Shown one piece after another: positions 1 to 5,688 of a stretch of DNA of 7,934 nt. A program made the position numbers and the translations under genes. Source of the stretch: an uncultured Bacilli bacterium (GTDB taxonomy: Bacteria; Bacillota_I; Bacilli_A; RF39; UBA660). The notes under the pieces were generated by a model. The model saw only the letters and a program-made list of their open reading frames with translations. It was not told the origin of the DNA and made no database searches. Position 1 is the first letter of the stretch; each line of letters starts with the position of its first letter. Location: contig CANQXM010000053.1 in NCBI GenBank assembly GCA_947627835.1, positions 1 to 7,934 of the forward strand, written 5' to 3'.

Positions 1-49
1 TACAGATAAAGAAATCCATTTAAAAAAGTCTTAAGGCACGGTCAAACTC

Positions 50-78
50 TTTCCATAACAGGAAATTTGTGATAGAAT
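50..78 (+). promoter_or_regulatory. Predicted sigma-A promoter for the nucleoside kinase gene
   Basis: A -35-like TTTCCA (50-55, 4 of 6 to TTGACA) is followed after 17 bases by TAGAAT (73-78, 5 of 6 to TATAAT). A TG at 70-71 makes this an extended -10 (TGATAGAAT). The predicted transcript start near 85 leaves a leader of only about 16 bases, which contains the GAGGGG ribosome binding site at 91-96. The short inverted repeat TTTCC-N6-GGAAA (50-54 and 61-65) overlaps the -35 element and could be an operator or chance. Promoter assignment is by pattern only. Confidence 0.55.
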
Positions 79-100
79 GAATTAGAATATGAGGGGTAAC

Positions 101-1735
101 ATGAGTAAGATTACATTAACATTAAAAGATGATACCAAAATAGAAGTAGAAAAAGGAACAACTTATTATCAAATAAGTCTTGAACAAAACAAAAATCACG
201 AACCAATTTTAGGAGTAAAAGTAGACAATGAAATTTGCTCGTTAGATATGAAAGCAAATCAAGATGCGAAAATAGAATTTTTTGGAGTTCAAGATTTAGC
301 AGGATATAAAATATATCAATCAGCTTTAAAATTTGTTTTTGAAGTAGCGACCAAAGAACTATTTCCAGAAAGTGAAATAGAGTTTTTACATAGTGTTCCA
401 AAAGGCATCCTAAGTGAAGTGGTAACTCCATTAAATTTTACCAATGAAGAAGTAGATAAAATCAAAGCGAAAATGGCAGAAATTGTTTCAGCAAAAGAAC
501 CTTTTCAAAAATATAACTTGCTAAAAAAAGATGCGTATAACTATTTCATGGCTAGTAAAGAATCAGAAAAAGCTAAGAACATTCAAAACATTAGTAACGA
601 AGTAGTAACCCTTTATAAAATGCGTAATAAAATCAACTATTTTTATAATACCCTTCCATATGATACCAGTGTTGTCACAAAATATGATTTAGTATATATT
701 GGTAAAAATCGGATTATTCTCGTATGTCCTAGTATTACTACAGGAAGAGTTCCAGATTACGTTCACTATGATAATATCATTGATAACTTTTTTGAAGGCA
801 AAAAATGGCTTCGTCAGATGAATGTTCCCTACTTACCAGATATGAACGATTTAGTAAGCCATAGTAAAATTAAAGAATTTATGGCTGCTAATGAACTAAT
901 ATTTAATGAAAGCATTCTTCATGCTGCTGATGAAATTGTAAGAAGAAGAGACGTAAAAGTGATTTTAATAGCAGGTCCATCCTCATCTGGAAAGACAACT
1001 ACTACCAAAAGACTTGCCACCTACCTTCGTGCCAAAGGCTTTAATCCCGTTTCCATTTCCACAGATGACTTTTTTGTAGAACGTACCCACACACCTAAAA
1101 ATGAAAAAGGCGAATACGATTATGAATGTTTGCAAGCAATTGATTTAGAACTCTTTAATAAAACCCTCATTGATCTTTTAAAAGGACAAGAAGTAGACAT
1201 GCCAGAATATAACTTTGTATCAGGGAAAAGAGAATACAATAATCACAAGATCAAATTACAAAAAAATAGTATGATTCTAATTGAAGGCTTACATTGCTTA
1301 AATGATGACTTAGTTCCATATATTAAAGATGAAAATAAATACAAAATATACCTAAGTCCTTTTATTCCACTAAATATTGATCGTCATAATTACATATCAA
1401 CCCTAGACATGCGTCTTTTAAGAAGAATTGTTCGTGACAATCGAACCCGTGGCAAAAAAGTAGATGAAACCATTAAAGAATGGCAAATTGTTAGAAATGG
1501 AGAAGAAAAATATATCTTCCCTTACATTCATCAAGCAGATATTATTATTAATACCGCTTTATCTTATGAACTAGGAGTCATTAAAATCTATGCAGAACCT
1601 CTATTATACTCCGTAGATATTAGTTCGATATACTATGAAGAAGCCAGAAGATTATTAAATTCACTAAATGGTTTCTTCCCAATTAGTAGTGAGTATGTCA
1701 GCGATGATTCAATTTTAAGAGAATTTATTGGTTAA
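101..1735 (+). CDS. TGS-domain nucleoside kinase (uridine kinase family)
   Basis: Predicted 544-residue cytoplasmic kinase that would transfer phosphate from ATP to a nucleoside (uridine/cytidine-like salvage); the true substrate is not shown by the sequence. Domains in order: a TGS-like ubiquitin fold (about 3-64), a region resembling the second additional domain of threonyl-tRNA synthetase (about 65-190, including the HSVPKG segment near 97-102), a linker, then a P-loop uridine kinase/phosphoribulokinase domain (about 286-510). The Walker A motif is GPSSSGKTT (292-300). STDDFF (320-325) is the usual acidic segment, EGLHCLN (395-401) is the second-strand motif, and DMRLLRRIVRDNRTRG (436-451) is the arginine-rich segment. 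The same architecture is common in anaerobic Firmicutes, usually annotated simply as nucleoside kinase. I chose ATG 101 because GAGGGG (91-96) is 4 bases upstream; an in-frame ATG at 89 has no such site. It lies 31 bases upstream of gap, where Bacillus species have the regulator cggR. It has no DNA-binding domain, so it is not a CggR substitute by homology. Confidence 0.88.
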   Translation: MSKITLTLKDDTKIEVEKGTTYYQISLEQNKNHEPILGVKVDNEICSLDMKANQDAKIEFFGVQDLAGYKIYQSALKFVFEVATKELFPESEIEFLHSVPKGILSEVVTPLNFTNEEVDKIKAKMAEIVSAKEPFQKYNLLKKDAYNYFMASKESEKAKNIQNISNEVVTLYKMRNKINYFYNTLPYDTSVVTKYDLVYIGKNRIILVCPSITTGRVPDYVHYDNIIDNFFEGKKWLRQMNVPYLPDMNDLVSHSKIKEFMAANELIFNESILHAADEIVRRRDVKVILIAGPSSSGKTTTTKRLATYLRAKGFNPVSISTDDFFVERTHTPKNEKGEYDYECLQAIDLELFNKTLIDLLKGQEVDMPEYNFVSGKREYNNHKIKLQKNSMILIEGLHCLNDDLVPYIKDENKYKIYLSPFIPLNIDRHNYISTLDMRLLRRIVRDNRTRGKKVDETIKEWQIVRNGEEKYIFPYIHQADIIINTALSYELGVIKIYAEPLLYSVDISSIYYEEARRLLNSLNGFFPISSEYVSDDSILREFIG

Positions 1736-1751
1736 GTGAAGAAACATTCAC
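1736..1751 (+). other. Small stem-loop between the kinase gene and gap
   Basis: GTGAA (1736-1740) and TTCAC (1747-1751) form a perfect 5-bp stem around the 6-base loop GAAACA, beginning directly after the stop codon. There is no T-run after it, so it is not an intrinsic terminator. It sits just upstream of the gap ribosome binding site AGAAAGG (1754-1760). It might mark or protect an mRNA processing point, but a 5-bp stem can easily arise by chance. Confidence 0.3.
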
Positions 1752-1766
1752 ATAGAAAGGAATATT

Positions 1767-2774
1767 ATGATAAAAGTAGCAATTAATGGTTTTGGAAGAA
1801 TCGGGCGTCTTGCCTTTCGTGAAATGATTACCGGAGTTGACTTTGATATCGTTGCCATCAATGATTTAACAAGTGCAGAAGATTTAGCTTATTTATTAAA
1901 ATATGATACCAATCATCGTTCATTTCATGAAGATTTAATTTCCTATGAAGGAAATAACTTAGTAATTAATCAAAAGAAAATCATTCCCGTATATCAAGAA
2001 ACAGATCCAGAAAACTTACCATGGAAAGATTTAGATGTTGATTTAGTATTAGAATGTACGGGCCATTTCACAGAAGAAGAAAAAGCAAGAAAACATCTTC
2101 AAGCAGGAGCTAAAAAAGTATTAATTTCTGCTCCCGGAAAAGGAGAAATGAAAACCATCGTATACAACGTAAATGATGATATCTTAGATGGTACAGAACA
2201 AATCGTTTCTGCAGCTAGTTGCACTACCAATTGCCTAGCACCAGTTTTAAAAGTAATAGAAGATCACTTTGGGATTGCCAAAGGATTTATGAGTACAATT
2301 CATGCCTACACAAATGATCAAGCAACCCTAGATATCGCTCATAAAAAAGGATATAAAGCAAGAAGAGGAAGAACTTGTGCAATGAATATTGTTCCTGCAA
2401 CAACCGGAGCTGCCACTGCCATTGGTAAAGTAATTCCAAGCTTAAACGGCAAATTGGATGGCATTGCCTATCGGGTACCGGTAAGTGATGGATCCATGAT
2501 TGATGTAACCCTTGAATTAAAAAAAGAAGTTACCAAAGAAGAAATCAATAAAACATTAGAACAAAACCAAAATGAAACCTTAAAAGTTACTTATGATCCA
2601 ATCGTATCCAGCGATATCATTGGAAAAAGAGTAGGAGCAACTGTCGATGCACTTTTAACAAATGTCATAAAAACTGAAAATGGCGAGCTAGTAAAAATTG
2701 TAGCGTGGTATGATAATGAACTCGGATATACCGCACAAATGATGCGAACTGCAAAAAGAATGTTTGAAAAATAA
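1767..2774 (+). CDS. gap: Glyceraldehyde-3-phosphate dehydrogenase, NAD-type
   Basis: The enzyme oxidises and phosphorylates glyceraldehyde-3-phosphate to 1,3-bisphosphoglycerate, reducing NAD, as a cytoplasmic tetramer in glycolysis. At 335 residues it has the normal family length. The Rossmann motif is NGFGRIGR (7-14). INDLT (31-35) carries the Asp that usually favours NAD over NADP, which suggests the glycolytic GapA type rather than the gluconeogenic GapB. The active-site segment is SCTTNCLAP (151-159) with catalytic Cys152, and His179 in TIHAYTNDQ is the general base. RRGR (199-202) and ATTGAA (211-216) line the phosphate sites, and the C-terminal WYDNELGY (314-321) is intact. The phosphate loop usually reads TSTGAAKA, so the Ala and Thr changes are mild. 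The start is ATG 1767, with AGAAAGG 6 bases upstream. No convincing promoter is seen in the 31-base gap before it, so co-transcription with the kinase gene is likely. pgk follows after 60 bases. Confidence 0.97.
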   Translation: MIKVAINGFGRIGRLAFREMITGVDFDIVAINDLTSAEDLAYLLKYDTNHRSFHEDLISYEGNNLVINQKKIIPVYQETDPENLPWKDLDVDLVLECTGHFTEEEKARKHLQAGAKKVLISAPGKGEMKTIVYNVNDDILDGTEQIVSAASCTTNCLAPVLKVIEDHFGIAKGFMSTIHAYTNDQATLDIAHKKGYKARRGRTCAMNIVPATTGAATAIGKVIPSLNGKLDGIAYRVPVSDGSMIDVTLELKKEVTKEEINKTLEQNQNETLKVTYDPIVSSDIIGKRVGATVDALLTNVIKTENGELVKIVAWYDNELGYTAQMMRTAKRMFEK

Positions 2775-2788
2775 ATATTCTTTTTCTT

Positions 2789-2817
2789 TTGCTTATCTAA
2801 GGAAAGTTGGTTATAAT
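2789..2817 (+). promoter_or_regulatory. Predicted promoter for pgk-tpiA (and possibly spo0A)
   Basis: TTGCTT (2789-2794) is separated by 17 bases from a perfect TATAAT (2812-2817). The predicted start near 2824 leaves a leader of about 11 bases before the pgk ATG at 2835. No hairpin or T-run terminator is seen in the 60-base gap, so this promoter would add to read-through from gap rather than replace it. The leader's ribosome binding site is weak (AGAG at 2823-2826). Confidence 0.55.
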
Positions 2818-2834
2818 AAATAAGAGATGATAAT

Positions 2835-4046
2835 ATGAAGCAAACACTACAAAATATGGATGTCAAAAATAAACGTGTAATCGTTCGCGTTGACTATAAC
2901 GTTCCCATTCAAAATGGCAAGATATTAGATGATTCAAAAATTAAAGAAACGCTTGAAACCATTGATTACTTAATTTCTGAAAACTGTAAAATCATTTTGC
3001 TAAGTCATTTAGGGAAAGTAAAAACAGAAAGTGATAAACAAATTTATTCGCTCGAACCAATTGCCAAAGCTTTAAAAAATATGGTAAATACAGAAGTATA
3101 TTTTAGTAAAGAAAATATGAGTCCGGATTTAATCTCTCGTGTTCAAGAACTAAAAAACGGTGAAATTTTAATGCTAGAAAATACCCGCTTTCAAGATGTT
3201 CCTAGTCATCTAGAAAGTGATTGTGACGCACAACTAGCTGGCTTTTGGGCAAGTCTTGCAGATGTCTTTGTAAATGATGCTTTTGCATCCTCTCATCGCC
3301 GTCATGCATCAACATATGGCATTGCCAAATATTTGCCAAGTTGTATTGGTTTTCTCATGCAAAAAGAATTATATAGTTTAGATAAATTAATAAAAAACCC
3401 AGAGCGACCATTCGTTGTTGTTATGGGGGGAGCAAAAATCGAAGATAAAATTGCTCTTATGGAAAAATTAATTGACAAATGTGACTACCTTTTATGTGGT
3501 GGAGGAATTGCTAACACTTGCTTAAAAGCGCTTCATTTTAACGTTGGAGTAAGTTTGTGTACCAATGATCAAACAACCATAAAACGAATTAGTGATTTAA
3601 TGCTAAACAATAAAGAAAAATTCATGCTACCGTTAGATGCCATCGTGGGAAGCAGTTATGATGAAAATTATGTAAAATACAAATTAATTGATAAAATTGA
3701 TGATAACGATTGTATTTTGGATGTAGGAGTAAAAACACTTGAAAAATATAGTAAGGCCATAGGACTTGCCAAAACTATTTTTGTAAATGGAACCCTCGGT
3801 CAATATGAAAATCAAAAATTTGCCAATGGTACCAAAGAATTCTTCCGGATGTTAAGCCAAAGTAGTGCGATGGTGGTAACAGGTGGAGGAGATACCACAA
3901 GCGCTGTAAAAAAACTAGGATATGAAAATAAATTTACTTATACATCGAGTGGAGGAGGAGCAACCCTAGATTACTTGGGAACAGGATCCTTAATCGCTTT
4001 AGAACCCATTCAGGAGGAAACAACCATTGAAACTCTTGATTTGTAA
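2835..4046 (+). CDS. pgk: Phosphoglycerate kinase, divergent
   Basis: Predicted to move phosphate from 1,3-bisphosphoglycerate to ADP, making ATP in glycolysis; monomeric, cytoplasmic, two lobes. At 403 residues it has normal length (about 394-400) plus a few extra C-terminal residues that hold the tpiA ribosome binding site and overlap. Retained features: RVDYN (18-22), SHLG (57-60), ENTRF (115-119), HRRHAS (154-159), GGAK (198-201) and Lys205, Asp296, GGGDT (350-354), and SSGGGATLD (371-379). Unusual: the Arg that is catalytic in yeast (Arg38) aligns with Lys35. The LPTI after it reads LETI. The Arg of LGRP aligns with Lys61 and the Pro with Val. The nearly invariant WNGPMGVFE reads VNGTLGQYE (317-325), keeping Asn318, Gly319 and Glu325. 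The fold assignment is firm. Full activity is an inference, and a weak or specialised paralogue is possible. The start matches the family N-terminus. It overlaps tpiA by 20 bases. Confidence 0.92.
   Translation: MKQTLQNMDVKNKRVIVRVDYNVPIQNGKILDDSKIKETLETIDYLISENCKIILLSHLGKVKTESDKQIYSLEPIAKALKNMVNTEVYFSKENMSPDLISRVQELKNGEILMLENTRFQDVPSHLESDCDAQLAGFWASLADVFVNDAFASSHRRHASTYGIAKYLPSCIGFLMQKELYSLDKLIKNPERPFVVVMGGAKIEDKIALMEKLIDKCDYLLCGGGIANTCLKALHFNVGVSLCTNDQTTIKRISDLMLNNKEKFMLPLDAIVGSSYDENYVKYKLIDKIDDNDCILDVGVKTLEKYSKAIGLAKTIFVNGTLGQYENQKFANGTKEFFRMLSQSSAMVVTGGGDTTSAVKKLGYENKFTYTSSGGGATLDYLGTGSLIALEPIQEETTIETLDL
4012..4029 (+). promoter_or_regulatory. Ribosome binding site and TTG start of tpiA inside pgk
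   Basis: AGGAGG (4012-4017) is a strong Shine-Dalgarno sequence 9 bases before TTG at 4027-4029. The two codons preceding the TTG in this frame are CAA and CCA, and the protein read from TTG begins exactly where triosephosphate isomerases begin (KLLICNWK). The site lies wholly within the last codons of pgk, which suggests translational coupling. Confidence 0.85.
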
Positions 4047-4731
4047 TTGGAAAGAAAATAAAACCCTGAAAGAAGCACTCGCCTTTAAAAAGAAAATTGA
4101 AAGTGCTTCTTTTAATGTGAAACTCGTCATTTGTCCGTCTTATCCCCTTCTTCCAATTATGCATTCTCAAAAATATGCGATTGCTTCTCAAGATGTAAGT
4201 AGATTTAAAGAAGGAAACTACACCGGAGAAGTGAGCGCCAAACTACTAAAAAGTATCGATACCAAATACGTAATCATCGGTCATTATGAAAGAGAATTTT
4301 ATTTTCTAGAAAACGAAAAAATTGTTAAACAAAAAATTGTCAATGCTTTAGATGAAAACTTAAAAGTAATCTTACCTATTGGTGAAACGAGATTGGAATA
4401 TCAACTAGCTAAAACCAAAGAAGTACTAGAAAATAAACTAAAGTATTATCTACTAGATATTCCAAAAGAAAAAAGACGAAATATTGCCATTGCTTACGAA
4501 CCCGTATGGAAAGTAGGAACGGAAAGTTCATTAGCAAAAAAAGAAATCATGGAAATCATTTTATTTATCAAAACTTGGCTTTATGAGCATGAATACCCAA
4601 ATAATCCAGTCTTATATGGAGGAGGATTAAATATTCAAGACATAAAAAATTTGCAAGAAATTGATGGATTTTTACTCGGTTCTTTGTCGCAAAATGTCGA
4701 AAATGTGCTTGAAATCATGAAAATTTGTTAG
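4027..4731 (+). CDS. tpiA: Triosephosphate isomerase, divergent
   Basis: Predicted to interconvert dihydroxyacetone phosphate and glyceraldehyde-3-phosphate; usually a cytoplasmic dimer. It has 234 residues against about 250 for the family, starting at TTG. Catalytic residues are present: Asn7 and Lys9 (CNWKEN), His86 (IIGHYERE) and Glu158 (AYEPVW). YTGEVS (65-70) and IGET (118-121) are also typical. Odd positions, with standard TIM numbering in brackets: Tyr87 replaces the nearly invariant Ser96. Pro117 replaces Cys126. Loop 6 reads PVWKVGTES instead of PVWAIGTGK. Loop 7 reads YGGGL instead of YGGSV. Loop 8 reads GSLSQ instead of GGASL. Several of these touch the substrate phosphate or the mobile lid, so kinetics may be altered, although base and electrophile remain. 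The loop-8 codons coincide with a tandem pair of Spo0A-box-like sequences. The gene overlaps pgk by 20 bases and is followed by spo0A without a visible terminator. Confidence 0.9.
   Translation: MKLLICNWKENKTLKEALAFKKKIESASFNVKLVICPSYPLLPIMHSQKYAIASQDVSRFKEGNYTGEVSAKLLKSIDTKYVIIGHYEREFYFLENEKIVKQKIVNALDENLKVILPIGETRLEYQLAKTKEVLENKLKYYLLDIPKEKRRNIAIAYEPVWKVGTESSLAKKEIMEIILFIKTWLYEHEYPNNPVLYGGGLNIQDIKNLQEIDGFLLGSLSQNVENVLEIMKIC
4683..4701 (+). promoter_or_regulatory. Tandem 0A-box-like pair inside tpiA
   Basis: TTTGTCGCA (4683-4691) matches the 0A-box consensus TTTGTCRAA at 8 of 9 positions. AATGTCGAA (4693-4701) contains a perfect TGNCGAA core at 4695-4701. The two are direct repeats offset by exactly 10 bp, the one-helical-turn spacing used by Spo0A dimers on tandem boxes. 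They lie in codons for TIM residues 219-225 and about 150 bases upstream of the spo0A start. The assignment is by motif match and location. Confidence 0.5.
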
Positions 4732-4733
4732 AA

Positions 4734-4742
4734 ATCGACAAA
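4734..4742 (-). promoter_or_regulatory. 0A-box-like site on the minus strand upstream of spo0A
   Basis: The minus strand reads TTTGTCGAT (8 of 9 to TTTGTCRAA), starting 3 bases past the tpiA stop codon. It belongs to a cluster of four such sites within 90 bases in front of spo0A. Alone it would be weak evidence. Confidence 0.4.
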
Positions 4743-4763
4743 CATTTACAGAACTTGACGCAC

Positions 4764-4772
4764 TTTGTCAAA
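4764..4772 (+). promoter_or_regulatory. Consensus 0A box upstream of spo0A
   Basis: TTTGTCAAA matches TTTGTCRAA at all nine positions. It is centred about 49 bases upstream of the start predicted from the TATAAT at 4805-4810, just upstream of where a -35 element would lie. That position suits activation by Spo0A~P. The encoded Spo0A has an ordinary recognition region (SRVERAIRHAIEV), so the standard box sequence should apply. Confidence 0.6.
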
Positions 4773-4804
4773 ATATTCTCTAGCCTTTTTAATCAAACCC
4801 ATTA

Positions 4805-4810
4805 TATAAT
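4805..4810 (+). promoter_or_regulatory. Predicted -10 element of the spo0A promoter
   Basis: A perfect TATAAT occurs in the 119-base tpiA-spo0A spacer, with a predicted start near 4817 and a leader of about 34 bases. No acceptable -35 is present 16-18 bases upstream, which fits a promoter that depends on an activator. I found no clear sigma-H motif (AGGAWWT with GAAT). The leader carries the ribosome binding site AAGGAG (4839-4844). Confidence 0.45.
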
Positions 4811-4850
4811 TGATTTGCGTGCAGTAAATAAGAGATATAAGGAGATTAAA

Positions 4851-5624
4851 ATGAAAACAAATGTAAATATTCTGATGATTGATGACAGTCAAGAACTCAT
4901 TAATCAAGTAAAGGAATACTTCAAAGGACACGCAGTACTAAACATGAAATATGATGCAACCGATGGAATGAATGCAATGAGAATCATCAAAGAAAGAGAA
5001 AAAGATATTGATTTGATTCTAATGGATGTTTTAATACCAGAAAAAGATGGCATTGAAATACTATCCGAAATGCAGGAGTTAAACATCAAAAAGAAAGTAA
5101 TCATTGTATCAAGTTATAAAAAGGAATATACAGTAAAAATGGCAAGCAAATTTGATGTCGATTATTACATGTTAAAACCTTTTAGTTTAGAGTCACTAGA
5201 AAAACGCATTTTAGAAGTCGCAACTGGAGAAATCCCAGAAAGCGAAATAGATCAACAAGAAAATCAAAATGTTCAAATGGCAATTAGTAAATTATTGCAT
5301 TCACTTGGAGTACCAAGTCATATTAAAGGCTATCAATATATTAGAGAGAGCATTTATATGATGTATACTTCAAAAGAAATGCTAGGTGGAATAACCAAAG
5401 AAATTTATCCAGAAATTGCCATCCGTTTTGATACCACCGCATCGAGAGTAGAAAGAGCGATTCGCCACGCAATTGAAGTAAGTTGGTCAAGAGGAGATTA
5501 CGAACTAATGGAAGAGATTTTTGGTCATAGTGTAGATTATGATCGTGCGAAACCAACCAATTCCGAATTCATAGCAACCCTTGCAGATCGCTTAAAATTA
5601 GATAATACCCTCGTTTTATCCTAA
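4851..5624 (+). CDS. spo0A: Stage 0 sporulation protein A (Spo0A), response regulator
   Basis: Master transcription regulator of entry into sporulation. When phosphorylated it dimerises and binds 0A boxes to activate or repress genes. It has 257 residues, close to the usual 260-270. The receiver domain (about 5-123) has acidic-pocket Asp11 and Asp12, phosphoacceptor Asp59 in LMDVLIPEKDG, the switch Ser at 87/88 and Lys109 in MLKPF. A short polar, Gln-rich linker (about 124-140) leads to the Spo0A C-terminal DNA-binding domain (about 142-257). That domain has ITKEIYPEIA (181-190), the recognition segment TTASRVERAIRHAIEVSWSRG (196-215 and one more residue), and the KPTNSEFIATLADRL block (234-248). 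Nothing essential appears lost, so it is probably functional. ATG 4851 has AAGGAG 6 bases upstream; a longer in-frame reading from TTG 4725 adds non-homologous residues and is rejected. It lies between tpiA and gpmI rather than in its common place beside spoIVB. Its upstream region carries 0A-like boxes, suggesting autoregulation. Confidence 0.97.
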   Translation: MKTNVNILMIDDSQELINQVKEYFKGHAVLNMKYDATDGMNAMRIIKEREKDIDLILMDVLIPEKDGIEILSEMQELNIKKKVIIVSSYKKEYTVKMASKFDVDYYMLKPFSLESLEKRILEVATGEIPESEIDQQENQNVQMAISKLLHSLGVPSHIKGYQYIRESIYMMYTSKEMLGGITKEIYPEIAIRFDTTASRVERAIRHAIEVSWSRGDYELMEEIFGHSVDYDRAKPTNSEFIATLADRLKLDNTLVLS

Positions 5625-5650
5625 GAAAGAGTGAATCTTTCTTTTTTCTT
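5623..5650 (+). terminator. Intrinsic terminator after spo0A
   Basis: AAGAAAGA (5623-5630) pairs perfectly with TCTTTCTT (5636-5643) around the 5-base loop GTGAA, followed by a T-rich run to 5650. The stem's left arm includes the last two bases of the spo0A stop codon. The stem is AT-rich with only two G-C pairs, so termination may be partial. Confidence 0.65.
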
Positions 5651-5662
5651 GGGAATAAATTG

Positions 5663-5671
5663 TGATAAAAT
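5663..5671 (+). promoter_or_regulatory. Predicted extended -10 promoter of gpmI
   Basis: TGATAAAAT is a full extended -10 (TG at 5663-5664, hexamer TAAAAT at 5666-5671, 5 of 6 to consensus). No good -35 lies 17 bases upstream, where the terminator T-run is. The predicted start near 5678 would fall within the ribosome binding site AAAGGTG (5676-5682), leaving a leader of about 11 bases. Confidence 0.5.
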
Positions 5672-5688
5672 AAAAAAAGGTGAAACAC

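Noticed and set aside
1..34. Possible C-terminal tail of an upstream gene (frame 2 reads TDKEIHLKKS then a stop at 32-34).
   Set aside because: Only about ten residues are visible and no family can be recognised; it could equally be non-coding.
68..73. TTGTGA here and at 5660-5665, resembling half of a Rex redox-repressor site upstream of metabolic genes.
   Set aside because: Neither has the inverted partner half (TCACAA) at the right distance; both are better explained as part of the extended -10 promoter.
111..431. Minus-strand open frames here and elsewhere (for example 2591-2866, 3934-4191, 5341-5556, 7210-7410).
   Set aside because: They lie opposite well-supported genes, have low-complexity Leu/Phe/Ser-rich sequences mirroring Lys/Glu-rich coding on the other strand, and show no recognisable domains.
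101..1735. Reading the first gene as threonyl-tRNA synthetase because of its TGS and SAD-like N-terminus.
   Set aside because: No class II synthetase catalytic motifs follow; the C-terminal half has a clear P-loop uridine-kinase domain.
3471..3479. Minus-strand TTTGTCAAT (8 of 9 to the 0A box) inside pgk; also weaker matches near 4336 and 6548.
   Set aside because: Isolated sites inside coding sequence, not near a promoter; expected at this level by chance in AT-rich DNA.
4721..4747. Imperfect inverted repeat (TTTGT ... ACAAA) across the tpiA stop as a terminator.
   Set aside because: The stem is short and bulged and lacks a following T-run.
4725..4850. N-terminal extension of spo0A from TTG 4725.
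   Set aside because: The added 42 residues do not resemble Spo0A, the region holds promoter and operator-like elements, and ATG 4851 has a strong ribosome binding site and matches the family N-terminus.
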